Below, piece after piece: positions 39,990 through 53,345 of a DNA stretch of 64,000 nucleotides. The notes under the pieces were generated by a model that made no database searches, was not told where the DNA came from, and saw only the letters and a list, made by a program, of their open reading frames with translations. The position numbers were made by a program, and so were the translations under genes. The DNA lies in the NCBI GenBank assembly GCA_033851545.1, contig JAWWOO010000095.1:3990-67989 (forward strand), read 5' to 3'. Each line of letters starts with the position of its first letter. Position 1 is the first letter of the stretch. The stretch comes from JAWWOL01 sp033851545. GTDB lineage: Bacteria > Actinomycetota > Actinomycetes > JAWWOL01.

Positions 39990-40046
39990 CGATCTTGGAC
40001 TTTTGCGTCCCATCGGGCCGGTTTGAGACCGGAAACTCCAAGATCG
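39990..40046. repeat. Palindromic repeat element with nested hairpin
   Basis: Perfect 10-bp arms (CGATCTTGGA at 39990-39999 and its complement at 40037-40046) flank a 37-nt interior that contains a second hairpin (CCGGT/ACCGG at 40018-40032). The interior is less GC-rich than the surroundings. The organisation resembles REP-like elements. Confidence 0.6.
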
Positions 40047-40068
40047 GCGTTGCTCAGGGACGGCGGGC

Positions 40069-40129
40069 GATCACTGTCGCGCTGCGCACCGTCTCGTACG
40101 GGAATGCGGTGCGCTGCGCAACGGTGATC
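40069..40129 (-). terminator. Long imperfect hairpin after gltD
   Basis: Arms 40069-40091 and 40107-40129 are complementary at 20 of 23 positions with a 15-nt loop, starting 7 nt beyond the gltD stop. It likely ends the gltB-gltD transcript. Confidence 0.6.
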
Positions 40130-40135
40130 AGCCGG

Positions 40136-41600
40136 TCAGACCAGCGGACGGTCGCTCGGGCGGATCGGTGCCGGGAGGGCCGTCTCGCCGGAGAGATAGT
40201 GGTCGACGGCCGCGGCGCACGCGCGGCCCTCGGCGATCGCCCAGACGATGAGCGACTGGCCGCGGCCCATGTCGCCGGCGACGAACACGCCAGGGACGTT
40301 GGTGGCCCACCCGCTCGTACGGGCGACGTTGCCCCGCGTGTCGTAGTCGACCCCGAGCTGCTCGAGAAGGCCACCGCGCTGCGGGCCGGTGAAGCCCATC
40401 GCCAGCAGCGCCAGGTCGCACGGGATGGTCCGCTCGGTGCCCGGCACCTCCTCGAACCGGCCGTCGACGCTGTGGATCTCGCTCAGCGTCAGCCCGGTCA
40501 CGTTGCCCAGCTCGTCGCCGCTGAAGTGCTTGGTGGAGACGGCGAACATCCGCTCCCCGGCCTCCTCGTGGGCGCTGGAGACGCGGTAGATCATCGGATA
40601 GGTCGGCCAGGGCATGGTCTCGGACCGCCCGGCCGGCGGGCGGGGCAGGATCTCGAGCTGGGTGACCGACGCTGCGCCCTGCCGGATCGAGGTGCCGAGG
40701 CAGTCGGCTCCGGTGTCGCCGCCGCCGATGATGACGACGTGCTTGTCCCGCGCGTTGAGCGGCGGCAGGTCGGGTGCCGGCGAGTCCTCAAAGACATCGC
40801 CTTCCTGCAGCTTGTTGGACAGCGGCAGGAACTCCATCGCGAAATGGATGCCGTCGTAGTGCCGGCCGGGCACCGGGAGGTCGCGCGGGATGGTGGCACC
40901 ACCGGCGAGAACCACGACGTCGTACTTCTTGCGGAGCACGTCAGCCGAGATGTCGTCACCCACGGAAACCCCGCTGCGGAACTGGGTACCCTCGGCGGCC
41001 ATCTGCGCCAGCCGCCGGTCGAGGTGCCGCTTCTCCATCTTGAACTCGGGGATGCCGTAGCGGAGCAGGCCGCCGATGCGGTCGGCCCGCTCGTACACCA
41101 CGACCGTGTGCCCGGCTCGGGTGAGCTGCTGGGCGACCGCAAGCCCGGCCGGGCCGGAGCCGACGACCGCCACCGTACGGCCGGACTGCCGACCGGCGAT
41201 CTGCGGCGTGATCCAGCCCTCGTCCCAGGCCCGGTCGACGATCTCGACCTCGACCTGCTTGATGGTGACCGGGTCCTCGTTGATGCCGAGCACGCAGGAG
41301 GACTCGCACGGGGCAGGACACAGCCGCCCGGTGAACTCGGGGAAGTTGTTGGTCGCGTGCAACCGTTCGATCGCCTCACGCCAGTCCTGGCGCCAGACCA
41401 GGTCGTTCCACTCCGGGATCAGGTTGCCCAGCGGGCAGCCCTGGTGGCAGAACGGGATGCCGCAGTCCATGCAGCGGCCGGCCTGCTTGGTGAGGTGGCC
41501 CTCTGGAAAGTCTTCGTAGACCTCTTTCCAGTCGCGGATACGGACGTCGACCGGCCGCCGTACGGGAGTCTCCCGCGGCGTGGTCATGAATCCGGTCGGG

Positions 41601-41608
<8 letters not shown>
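40136..41608 (-). CDS. gltD: Glutamate synthase (NADPH) small subunit
   Basis: The 490-residue protein supplies electrons from NADPH to the large subunit. The N-terminus holds the cysteines of two [4Fe-4S] clusters (CMDCGIPFCHQGCPLGN near 46-62; CPAPCESSCV near 97-106). The FAD site VVGSGPAGLAVAQQL lies near 148 and the NADPH site VIIGGGDTGADCLGTS near 292. AGDMGRGQSLIVWAIAEGR lies near 440-460. Its first codons overlap the end of gltB by 8 bp, so translation is coupled. Confidence 0.96.
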
Positions 41609-46121
<4,513 letters not shown>

Positions 46122-46252
46122 GCGGACCTGGTTCCTGTCGTCTCGCTGCGGAGGTTGCGCGTTGTGGAGGTGCGCAGACTGCGGGACGACGTTGGCCCAA
46201 GATGTGCGATCAGGTTACACGATGGACATACATCGCGCGCCGCAGATAACGC

Positions 46253-46969
46253 TCAGCTGGCGGAGCCGACAGCGAGCCCGACACCGTACGACACAGCAGC
46301 GGCCACCACGCCCAGCGCGAGCTGCCGGCTGCCGGCGAAGACCCAGGATCGCACCGTGAGCGCGGCTACGGCCGTGCCCGCTGCGAACAGGGCGACGGCG
46401 GTCAGGACCAGCGACCACAGCAGCGTCGTGGCACCGAAGAAGTAGGGCAGCAGCGGGACCAGGGCGCCGATGGCGAACGCAACGAAGGATGACCCTGCGG
46501 CGAGGTAGGGGCTCGGCAGGTCGTCCGGGTCGACACCCAGCTCCTCGCGGGCGTGCACGCGCCAGACCTGCTCGGGGTCGGCCGAGAGCTGGCGGGCGAC
46601 CTCCGTGGCCAGTGCGGGGGTGAGGCCGCGAGCGCGGTAGAGGGCGGCCAGCTCGGCCTGCTCGGCCTCCGGCGAGTCGACCAGCTCGGCCTTCTCGATC
46701 TCGATCTCGGCCTGGATCAGCTCGGCCTGCGAGGCGACGGAGACGTACTCCCCCGTCGCCATCGACACGCTGCCGGCCGCCAGGCCGGCGAACCCGGTGA
46801 GCAGCATGGTGTGGGTGCTGACGTGGCCGCCGGCGACGCCGGAGAGCAGCGCGATGTTGGAGACCAGCCCGTCCATCACGCCGAAGACGGCAGGTCGCAG
46901 CCAGCCGCCCGTGACGTCACGGTGCGAGTGGTGGATCTCGGCGCGCATTGCCGGGGCTGAAGTACTCAC
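46253..46969 (-). CDS. VIT1/CCC1-family transporter
   Basis: The 238-residue membrane protein belongs to the vacuolar iron transporter family. The first two helices contain GVMDGLVSNIALLSGVAGG (residues 30-48) and GLAAGSVSMATGEYVSV near 64-80, with the acidic residue of the transport path. A cytoplasmic helical stretch (about 85-155; IQAEIEIEKAEL) precedes three more helices. Family members move Fe2+ or Mn2+ out of the cytosol. The GTG start is 6 nt after TAGCCT. It is tandem to gltB downstream of its own promoter, and lies upstream of lgt on the other side. Confidence 0.88.
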   Translation of the reverse strand: MSTSAPAMRAEIHHSHRDVTGGWLRPAVFGVMDGLVSNIALLSGVAGGHVSTHTMLLTGFAGLAAGSVSMATGEYVSVASQAELIQAEIEIEKAELVDSPEAEQAELAALYRARGLTPALATEVARQLSADPEQVWRVHAREELGVDPDDLPSPYLAAGSSFVAFAIGALVPLLPYFFGATTLLWSLVLTAVALFAAGTAVAALTVRSWVFAGSRQLALGVVAAAVSYGVGLAVGSAS

Positions 46970-46975
46970 CCGTCC

Positions 46976-46981
46976 AGGCTA
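46976..46981 (-). promoter_or_regulatory. Predicted -10 box (TAGCCT) of the VIT gene
   Basis: On the minus strand TAGCCT is followed by 6 nt (GGACGG) and the GTG at 46969. Confidence 0.45.
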
Positions 46982-47023
46982 CCGGCGGGCCTGCAGGATG
47001 TCCCGTTTGCCCTTCCCGGCTCG

Positions 47024-47944
47024 CTAACGGGGCGGCGGACTGTCGACGGGATCGGGTCCGGCATCAAGATCCGGTACGGGCTCCGCGTCGTCGGACGCCT
47101 CGGAATCCGTCGCCATCCGCGGGTCGACGACCTCCTCGCGGGGCAGCTTCCGGGTGATCCACAGGTAGCCGACCGCGCCCAGGAACACGATGAGGCTGGT
47201 CCAGTCGTTGAGGCGCAGACCGAGGAAGTGGTTGACGTCGTCGACGCGCAGCGCCTCGATCCAGCCGCGGCCGACCGTGTACGCGGCGACGTACAGCGCG
47301 AAAACCCTGCCGTGGCCGAGCTTCCAGCGTTTGTCGGCCCAGATGACGAGGGCGGCGACTCCGATGTCCCAGAGCGACTCGTAGAGGAAGGTCGGCTGGA
47401 AGTTGCCTTGCTGTGCACCCGGGGCGTCGCCGCGGGTGATGTGCAGCGCCCAGGGCAGGTCCGTGTGCCGGCCGTAGAGCTCCTGGTTGAAGTAGTTGCC
47501 CCAGCGGCCGATCGCCTGCGCGATGACGATGCCAGGGGCGATCGCGTCGGCCAGCGGCGGCAGCTTGAGGCCGCGCCGGCGGCAGCCGATCCACGCGCCG
47601 ACGCCGCCCAGGATGACGGCGCCCCAGATGCCAAGGCCGCCGTTCCAGACCTCGAGCGCGCCGACCGGGTGCCAGTGGTCGTGGCTGAAGTACAGCTCGG
47701 GGTCGGTGATCACGTGGTAGACCCGGCCGCCGACGAGCCCGAAGGGTACGGCCCAGACGGCCACGTCGCCGATCGTGCCCGGCCGTCCACCACGCGCGAC
47801 CCAGCGTCGCTCGGAGATCGCCAGGCAGACCAGGATCCCGGCGATGATGCAGAGCGCGTACGCCCGGAGCGGCAGCGGGCCCAGGTGCCAGACGCCCTGC
47901 GACGGGCTGGGGATCGAGGCCAGGACGAGGCCGGGTGAGTTCAC
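47024..47944 (-). CDS. lgt: Prolipoprotein diacylglyceryl transferase
   Basis: The 306-residue membrane enzyme adds diacylglycerol to the lipobox cysteine of prolipoproteins, the first step of lipoprotein maturation. About seven helices are visible, with HWHPVGALEVWNGGLGIWGAV near residue 80 and the Lgt signature QAIGRWGNYFNQELYG near 140. The C-terminal tail is charged and cytoplasmic. Its own promoter is suggested by TAGCGT 7 nt before the GTG start. It lies downstream of the trp and sigma genes, as in many actinobacteria. Several lipoproteins in this window are potential clients. Confidence 0.95.
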   Translation of the reverse strand: MNSPGLVLASIPSPSQGVWHLGPLPLRAYALCIIAGILVCLAISERRWVARGGRPGTIGDVAVWAVPFGLVGGRVYHVITDPELYFSHDHWHPVGALEVWNGGLGIWGAVILGGVGAWIGCRRRGLKLPPLADAIAPGIVIAQAIGRWGNYFNQELYGRHTDLPWALHITRGDAPGAQQGNFQPTFLYESLWDIGVAALVIWADKRWKLGHGRVFALYVAAYTVGRGWIEALRVDDVNHFLGLRLNDWTSLIVFLGAVGYLWITRKLPREEVVDPRMATDSEASDDAEPVPDLDAGPDPVDSPPPR

Positions 47945-47951
47945 GGCGGCG

Positions 47952-47957
47952 ACGCTA
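47952..47957 (-). promoter_or_regulatory. Predicted -10 box (TAGCGT) of the lgt promoter
   Basis: On the minus strand TAGCGT is followed by 7 nt (CGCCGCC) and the GTG at 47944. Confidence 0.45.
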
Positions 47958-47987
47958 CCGTGCCCGGGTCACGAACGGATCGGCCGG

Positions 47988-49241
47988 CTACTGGAACCCG
48001 TTCTGCTGCCAGGTCTTGCCGCCGTCGTAGGTGATCAAGAACGTGTCGCTCGGCGCCGCCGGAAGGGCGACTCCCTGCCGCTCGTCAGTCAGGCCGACGT
48101 AGCTGAAGTCCCCGACGGCCGCCCTGTTCCACGTCACGCCCTTGTCGCTTGTCGCCCAGAGTCCGGCGCCGGTGTAGGCCGCGACGGTGGTCACCCCGTT
48201 GCTTGCGATCGACCGCCCCACCACACCCGTGGCGTCGGCGGGCAGCCCGACGTGGCCCTGCTGCTTCCAACTGTTGTCGGCCGTCACGATCTTGTAGACG
48301 TCACCGTTGCCACAGACCACCCGGGCGTAGTCGGCGTCGAGCAACGAGAACAAGGGGGCAGGGCCACTGGACGTCTCTTTGCAGGGCAAGGTGACCGGCG
48401 ACCAGGTGACCCCGAGGTCGCGACTGAGACTGACGGCAGTCCCGAACCCGGTGCTGCGGACTGCTGCAACAGCAAGGCTGTCCGGGATCAGCGTGTCGGT
48501 CGAGGTGGCGTCGAAGTTCGGCAGCCCGAGGCCGGCCTGCGCAACCCAGCGGTCGGAGGCGTTGTCCCTGCTGATCCACAGCGACGAACCGTCGGGGCCC
48601 ATTGCGTACGTGGTGCTGCCCCAGTGCTCGAGCGCCGTGACGTGCGCGCCGGCGAGGTCCTTGACCTGGCTCCAGGTGTAGCCGCCGTCGTGGGTCGACA
48701 ACACCTGCTGCGCGTCGACGATCCAGCCGTCGCTGGTGTTGGCGAACCGGATGGTCGGTGTGCCCGAGGACAGCCCGAGCGCACGGGTCTGCGACGCATC
48801 CGGCTGCATGATCGTCTGGAAGGGGTGCGGATAGCTTCTGGTGCGCACCACGGCGGCGCACTGGTTGGACCCGCAGGAGTAGGTGCCAAGCGCCCATGCG
48901 GTGTCGTGGATGAACGACATCGACCACGCCTTGAAGCCCTTGGGCACACCGAGGTCGGCGGAGGGACTGGCGGTTGCGGAGTAGCCCCCGAGAGTCGCCG
49001 TGGAGCTCAGACCAGCGGGCCCGGAGAGGTTGTTGCTGTGGCCGAGGCTCTGGGCGCCCAGCACCGCACCGGTACCGGCCACGGCGAGCACCACCGCAGC
49101 GGCCGCGGAGACCACGGTCGTGTTGCGGTTGCGTCGCCGCCGGGCGACGGTCTGCAGCTCCTCGAAGCGACCCGGAGGCGGTGCCAGCAGCGGCACGGCC
49201 TCACGTTCGCGTTCGAAGAAGTCGTCGATCCTGTCGTTCAT
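47988..49241 (-). CDS. Membrane protein with extracellular Asp-box beta-propeller, candidate anti-sigma factor
   Basis: The 417-residue protein has a short cytoplasmic N-terminus (about 1-40), one transmembrane helix (about 42-65; VVSAAAAVVLAVAGTGAVLG) and a long extracellular part (about 70-417). The extracellular part shows repeated Asp-box-like motifs (STHDGGYTW, SRDLGVTW, TSDKGVTW, TYDGGKTW), as in sialidase/BNR-type beta-propellers. Its ATG overlaps the stop of the sigma factor gene by 4 bp. Such coupling and the single-helix topology are typical of anti-sigma factors. No standard zinc-binding anti-sigma domain is visible, so the inhibitory role is inferred. The ligand of the propeller is unknown. 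Confidence 0.7.
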   Translation of the reverse strand: MNDRIDDFFEREREAVPLLAPPPGRFEELQTVARRRRNRNTTVVSAAAAVVLAVAGTGAVLGAQSLGHSNNLSGPAGLSSTATLGGYSATASPSADLGVPKGFKAWSMSFIHDTAWALGTYSCGSNQCAAVVRTRSYPHPFQTIMQPDASQTRALGLSSGTPTIRFANTSDGWIVDAQQVLSTHDGGYTWSQVKDLAGAHVTALEHWGSTTYAMGPDGSSLWISRDNASDRWVAQAGLGLPNFDATSTDTLIPDSLAVAAVRSTGFGTAVSLSRDLGVTWSPVTLPCKETSSGPAPLFSLLDADYARVVCGNGDVYKIVTADNSWKQQGHVGLPADATGVVGRSIASNGVTTVAAYTGAGLWATSDKGVTWNRAAVGDFSYVGLTDERQGVALPAAPSDTFLITYDGGKTWQQNGFQ

Positions 49242-49858
49242 CGGTGCCCCTCCAGGGCTTCGTGCAGGAGCGCGCGCGCCTCGAACAGCCTGCGCTTCAC
49301 CGCTCCCTCGGAAACCTTGAGCAGTCGAGCCGTGTCCCGTACGGAGATGTCGGCGTAGTAGTGGAGAAGAACGACGTCGCGGTGCCGGTTGGGCAGCCGC
49401 TCGACGACGTCACGAAGTGGTGGGGCGGCGTCGGCCCCGGGGGCGGAGAGCTGGATCTCGACCTTGGTGAGAGCGCGTCGCTCGCGTTCGAGCCGCCGCC
49501 AGTGGTCTTTCACCAGGTTGCTTGCGGTGACGTAGAGGTAGCCGCGGATGTCCTCGACTCCGCGCCACTTGGTCAGCAGGCGGGTGAACGCCTCGGAGGC
49601 GATCTCGTGGGCCAGCTGCTCGTCACCGACCAGCCGGGAGCACCATCCCGCAAGGCGGCCGTAGTGGGACGCGAACAGCTCGCCCATCGGGTCGCCGCCG
49701 CCACGCCCCAACGTGATCTCGAGCTCGGGGTCCTCGCGCTCGCCGGCAAGCGGCTCGGGCGCGAGATCGGGCACCGATGAGAGATAGGTGCGGATCACGA
49801 TCGGTGGTGCGACCGGGGCAACGGAGGCGTCCAGGGACGCGCTGCCGTCGAGCGACAC
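49238..49858 (-). CDS. ECF-like RNA polymerase sigma factor
   Basis: The 206-residue protein has sigma region 2 (about 60-125; HYGRLAGWCSRLVGDEQLAHE and RGYLYVTASNLVKDHWRR) and region 4 (about 145-200; LPNRHRDVVLLHYYADISVRD and SEGAVKRRLFEARALL), with no region 3. The GTG at 49858 is preceded by AAGGAGG at 4-nt spacing; longer in-frame readings enter the 3' end of trpA and have no ribosome-binding site. It is cotranscribed with the overlapping membrane protein, its likely regulator. Its regulon is unknown. Confidence 0.9.
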   Translation of the reverse strand: MSLDGSASLDASVAPVAPPIVIRTYLSSVPDLAPEPLAGEREDPELEITLGRGGGDPMGELFASHYGRLAGWCSRLVGDEQLAHEIASEAFTRLLTKWRGVEDIRGYLYVTASNLVKDHWRRLERERRALTKVEIQLSAPGADAAPPLRDVVERLPNRHRDVVLLHYYADISVRDTARLLKVSEGAVKRRLFEARALLHEALEGHR

Positions 49859-49949
49859 CGGGCCTCCTTCCGCACGCGCATGATCCAGTGCCGGCGTCTC
49901 CTCCGCCGGATCACGCACTAGGACGCCGATGTCATGGCAACGGTTCGGA

Positions 49950-50765
49950 TCAGTTCGGGGCCGCATGAACGCCCTGACGGACGCCGTCGGCCAGCTCGGC
50001 GGCAAGGGCCCGTACCTCGGCCAGACCCGCCCGCTCGGTGGTGGCGTCGAGGATCCGGCGGACGAAGGCCGAACCGACGATGACACCGTCGGCATAGCCG
50101 GCGACCTGGGCCGCCTGCGCCCTGGTGCCGACGCCGAGGCCGACGGCGATCGGCGTGTCCGTGATCGCCCGCATCCTCGCGACGAGCTCGGCCGCGCGGG
50201 CGCCGACCTGGTCGCGGGTGCCGGTGATGCCCATGGTGGACGCGGCGTAGAGGAAGCCGCGGCCGACCTCGGCGACCACCTTGAGCCGCTCGTCGGTCGA
50301 GGAGGGCGCCGTCAGGAAGATGGGGTCCAGACCGGCCTTTTCGACCACGGCCAGCCAGTCGGCTGCCTCGTCGGGGATCAGGTCCGGGGTGATGACACCC
50401 ACTCCTCCGGCAGCTGCCAGATCGGTGGCGAACCGCTCGATGCCGTAGCGCTCGATCGGGTTCCAGTACGACATCACCAACGTCGGCACGCCCAGGGCTG
50501 CGACGGCTGAGACCGTGCGCATCACGTCGGCGATCCGTACGCCGCCCCGCAATGCCTGGTCGACGGCGGCCTGGATCACCGGCCCGTCCATCATCGGGTC
50601 GGAGTAGGGCAGGCCGACCTCGACGATGTCGACACCGCCCTCGACCATCGCGGTGATCGCGGCTACTCCCCCGTCGTACGAGGGGAACCCGGCCGGAAGG
50701 TAGCCGACGAGGAGCGCGCGGCCCTCGGCGCGAGCTGAGGCGAATGCCTCTGAGAGGCGGCTCAC
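49950..50765 (-). CDS. trpA: Tryptophan synthase alpha chain
   Basis: The 271-residue TIM-barrel enzyme cleaves indole-3-glycerol phosphate and passes indole to TrpB. The catalytic Glu lies in DIVEVGLPYSDPMMDGPVIQ near residues 46-65, with the second catalytic acid in the PYSDP motif. The phosphate-binding loops YAASTMGITGTRD near 172 and GLGVGT near 208 are present. The start overlaps the trpB stop by 4 bp (ATGA), giving coupled translation and a 1:1 complex. The order trpC-trpB-trpA is kept, but the upstream trpE is missing. Confidence 0.96.
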   Translation of the reverse strand: MSRLSEAFASARAEGRALLVGYLPAGFPSYDGGVAAITAMVEGGVDIVEVGLPYSDPMMDGPVIQAAVDQALRGGVRIADVMRTVSAVAALGVPTLVMSYWNPIERYGIERFATDLAAAGGVGVITPDLIPDEAADWLAVVEKAGLDPIFLTAPSSTDERLKVVAEVGRGFLYAASTMGITGTRDQVGARAAELVARMRAITDTPIAVGLGVGTRAQAAQVAGYADGVIVGSAFVRRILDATTERAGLAEVRALAAELADGVRQGVHAAPN

Positions 50766-52042
50766 CAGCCCTCCCCTGCGTTGTCGTCAGGTAGCGCGAG
50801 CTCGGCGACGGCGACTTCCTCGGCGGTCACCAGGCCGAACCACCGCGCAGCCGTGTCGACGTCCTTGTCGCCGCGCCCGGACAGGTTGACCAGGATGGTC
50901 GCGTCGGGGCCGAGCTCACGGCCGAGCTGCAGCGCCCCGGCAATGGCGTGCGCCGACTCGATCGCCGGGATGATGCCCTCGGTCCTGCAGAGCAAGGAGA
51001 ACGCGTCCATCGCCTCGGTGTCGGTGATCGGCCGGTAGTGCGCCCGGCCGAGGTCGGCGAGCCACGCGTGCTCGGGCCCGACGCCCGGGTAGTCCAGCCC
51101 GGCCGAGATCGAGTGCGACTCGATGGTCTGGCCGTCCTCGTCCTGGAGCAGGAACGACCGGGCTCCGTGGAGTACGCCCGGCGAGCCGGCGGTGATCGTC
51201 GCTGCGTGGCGGCCGGTGTCGACGCCGTCGCCGCCGGCCTCGAAGCCGTACAGGGCAACGGAAGTGTCGTCCAAGAAGCGGTGGAAGATGCCGATCGCGT
51301 TGGAGCCGCCACCGACGCAGGCGACAACCGCGGTGGGCAGCGAGCCGGTCAGGTCGAGGCACTGCTGCCGGGCCTCGACGCCGATGATCCGCTGGAAGTC
51401 GCGGACCATCGCCGGGAACGGGTGCGGCCCGGCGACCGTACCGAACAGGTAGTGCGTGGTCTCGAGGTTGGCCACCCAGTCGCGGAAGGCCTCGTTGATG
51501 GCGTCCTTGAGGGTGCGGCTGCCGATCGACACGGGAACGACCTCGGCGCCGAGCAGGCGCATCCGGGCGACGTTGAGCGCCTGGCGCTTGGTGTCGTCCT
51601 CCCCCATGTAGATCACGCACTCGAGGCCGAGCAGCGCGGCGGCGGTAGCGGTCGCGACGCCGTGCTGGCCGGCTCCGGTCTCCGCGATGACCCGGGTCTT
51701 GCCCATCCGCTTGGTGAGCAGCGCCTGGCCCAGCACGTTGTTGATCTTGTGCGAGCCGGTGTGGTTGAGGTCCTCGCGCTTGAGCAGGATCCGGGCGCCC
51801 CCGGCGTGCTTGCTCAGCGCCGTCGCGTCCGTCAGCGGTGAGGGCCGGCCGGCGTACGTGGTCAGCAGCCGGGTCAGCTCGTCGGTGAACGCGGAGTCGG
51901 CCATCGCCGACGCGAACGCCTCGGCGACCTCGTCCAGCGAGGCAACCAGCGCCTCGGGGACGAACCGTCCGCCGAACTGGCCGAAGTGGCCGGCGAGGTC
52001 GGGCAGAGTGGCGAGGGGAGCCTGGGGGACGTGGAGGGTCAC
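50762..52042 (-). CDS. trpB: Tryptophan synthase beta chain
   Basis: The 426-residue PLP enzyme condenses indole and serine to tryptophan. The PLP-binding Lys lies in HTGSHKINN near residue 101, followed by ETGAGQHGVATA near 120. The phosphate-binding glycine-rich loop CVGGGSNAIG lies near 250. The N-terminus carries the GQFGGRFVPE signature. TACGCT 6 nt before the GTG start suggests a leaderless transcript of trpBA distinct from trpC, 51 bp upstream. Confidence 0.96.
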   Translation of the reverse strand: MTLHVPQAPLATLPDLAGHFGQFGGRFVPEALVASLDEVAEAFASAMADSAFTDELTRLLTTYAGRPSPLTDATALSKHAGGARILLKREDLNHTGSHKINNVLGQALLTKRMGKTRVIAETGAGQHGVATATAAALLGLECVIYMGEDDTKRQALNVARMRLLGAEVVPVSIGSRTLKDAINEAFRDWVANLETTHYLFGTVAGPHPFPAMVRDFQRIIGVEARQQCLDLTGSLPTAVVACVGGGSNAIGIFHRFLDDTSVALYGFEAGGDGVDTGRHAATITAGSPGVLHGARSFLLQDEDGQTIESHSISAGLDYPGVGPEHAWLADLGRAHYRPITDTEAMDAFSLLCRTEGIIPAIESAHAIAGALQLGRELGPDATILVNLSGRGDKDVDTAARWFGLVTAEEVAVAELALPDDNAGEGW

Positions 52043-52048
52043 TGGGCC

Positions 52049-52054
52049 AGCGTA
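52049..52054 (-). promoter_or_regulatory. Predicted -10 box (TACGCT) upstream of trpB
   Basis: On the minus strand TACGCT is followed by 6 nt (GGCCCA) and the GTG at 52042. It implies an internal trp promoter between trpC and trpB. Confidence 0.45.
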
Positions 52055-52093
52055 GTCGGCAGGGCCGCCGACCGGCTCCCCGGTTTCGGGCGG

Positions 52094-52903
52094 TCAGTGG
52101 TGATGGCCGCCGTGCGCCGGGTGCGAACCGGCCGTGACCAGCTCAGCCACCGCCTGCCGCGGGTCGCGGCCGGTGACCAGGCTCTCGCCGACGAGTACGG
52201 CGTCCGCGCCGCAGGCCGCGTACGCCAGCAGGTCGTGCGGCCCCCGTACGCCGGACTCGGCGATCTTGACCACGTCGGACGGGATCATCGGCGCGATCCG
52301 GGCGAACAGGCCGCGGTCGACCTCGAGGGTCTTGAGGTTGCGGGCGTTGACCCCGATCAGCCGGGCGCCGGCGTCCAGGGCACGGGCGACCTCGTGCTCG
52401 TCGTGCACCTCGACCAGCGGGGTCATGCCGAGGGAGATCGTCCGCTCGATCAGCGACTCCAGCGCGTTCTGCTCGAGCGCGGCGACGATCAGCAGCGCCA
52501 GGTCGGCGCCGTGCGCGCGGGCCTCCCACAGCTGGTAGGAGGTGACGATGAAGTCCTTGCGGAGCACCGCGACCTCGACCGCGGCCCGTACGGCATCGAG
52601 GTCGGCGAGCGACCCGTTGAACCGGCGCTGCTCGGTGAGCACGCTGATGATGGAGGCACCGCCGGCCTCGTAGTCGCGGGCCAGCGCCGCCGGGTCGGCG
52701 ACCGCGGCCAGCGCCCCCTTGGACGGGCTGCTCCGCTTGACCTCGGCGATGACCGAAACCCCCGGTCGGCGGAGAACTGCCGCCGCGTCGCGGGCGGCCG
52801 GCTGCTTGGCTGCCCGGGCCTTGAGCTCGTCGAGGCTGACCGCCGCCTGACGAACGGCGAGGTCGGCCCGTACGCCGTCCACAATGTCGTCAAGAACGTT
52901 CAC
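52094..52903 (-). CDS. trpC: Indole-3-glycerol phosphate synthase
   Basis: The 269-residue TIM-barrel enzyme closes the indole ring. The hallmarks are VIAEVKRSSPSKG near residue 52 with catalytic Glu and Lys, SVLTEQRRFNGSL near 88, LRKDFIVTSYQLWEARAHGADL near 112 and VGVNARNLKT near 184. VLVGESLV ends the conserved part. The C-terminus is rich in His and Gly (HPAHGGHHH), which is unusual and might bind metal but could be incidental. The reading frame starts with GTG at 52903. A possible -10 (TACCAT) lies about 45 bp upstream. Confidence 0.95.
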   Translation of the reverse strand: MNVLDDIVDGVRADLAVRQAAVSLDELKARAAKQPAARDAAAVLRRPGVSVIAEVKRSSPSKGALAAVADPAALARDYEAGGASIISVLTEQRRFNGSLADLDAVRAAVEVAVLRKDFIVTSYQLWEARAHGADLALLIVAALEQNALESLIERTISLGMTPLVEVHDEHEVARALDAGARLIGVNARNLKTLEVDRGLFARIAPMIPSDVVKIAESGVRGPHDLLAYAACGADAVLVGESLVTGRDPRQAVAELVTAGSHPAHGGHHH

Positions 52904-52981
52904 GCAGGGAGTCCCCTCGGTCGCATTGCGGTGCAGCGATGGTAACGAGAGGGGTCCGAGGCCCTCGACGTCAGGTCCCCC

Positions 52982-53317
52982 TCAGGAGGATGCGGGCACG
53001 GCCTTGGCCGCCTGGTACTCAAGATCGTTGCGGGTGACCCAGCGCTCGACGATGAACGAGAGCAACGGCACCGTCCCCGCGCCGAGCACCAGGATCGACT
53101 TGGCTATCGGCCATCGGCGCCGTAGCGCAAGGTCGAAGGCCACCATGAGGTAGACGATGTAGAGAAAGCCGTGCAGCGGTCCCACGATCTGGACCACCAG
53201 CTTCTCGTGGGCGAGGTACTTCAGCGGCACCCCGACGAAGAAGAGGATCACCAGGCCGACGCCGACCGTCCAGGCCAGGATCCGGTAGCGGAGGAGCGGG
53301 TCCTTCAGGGCGCGCAT
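52982..53317 (-). CDS. DUF3817 integral membrane protein
   Basis: The 111-residue protein has three hydrophobic helices and matches the actinobacterial DUF3817 family: ILAWTVGVGLVILFFVGVPL near residues 13-32, GPLHGFLYIVYLMVAFDLALRRRW near 46-69 and a third helix near 75-92. The conserved Gly-Pro-x-His is present. ATG 53317 has AAGGA 4 nt upstream. Function unknown. It is downstream of a second small membrane protein gene after 28 bp and probably cotranscribed with it. Confidence 0.85.
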   Translation of the reverse strand: MRALKDPLLRYRILAWTVGVGLVILFFVGVPLKYLAHEKLVVQIVGPLHGFLYIVYLMVAFDLALRRRWPIAKSILVLGAGTVPLLSFIVERWVTRNDLEYQAAKAVPASS

Positions 53318-53345
53318 GAGTTCCTTCGGTTCGCTGTCGTCATGG

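Larger units (their letters stand above)
39855..40135. other. 281-bp intergenic region with two inverted-repeat structures
   Basis: The gap between the DJ-1 gene and gltD contains no supported coding sequence. It holds the two inverted repeats listed separately. One, next to gltD, is a probable terminator; the other looks like a dispersed palindromic element. The DJ-1 promoter should also lie here, near 39855-39920. Confidence 0.6.

Noticed and set aside
40054..40374. Short open frame over the gltD end and hairpin
   Set aside because: It lies over an inverted repeat and the 3' end of gltD and has no ribosome-binding site or recognisable product.
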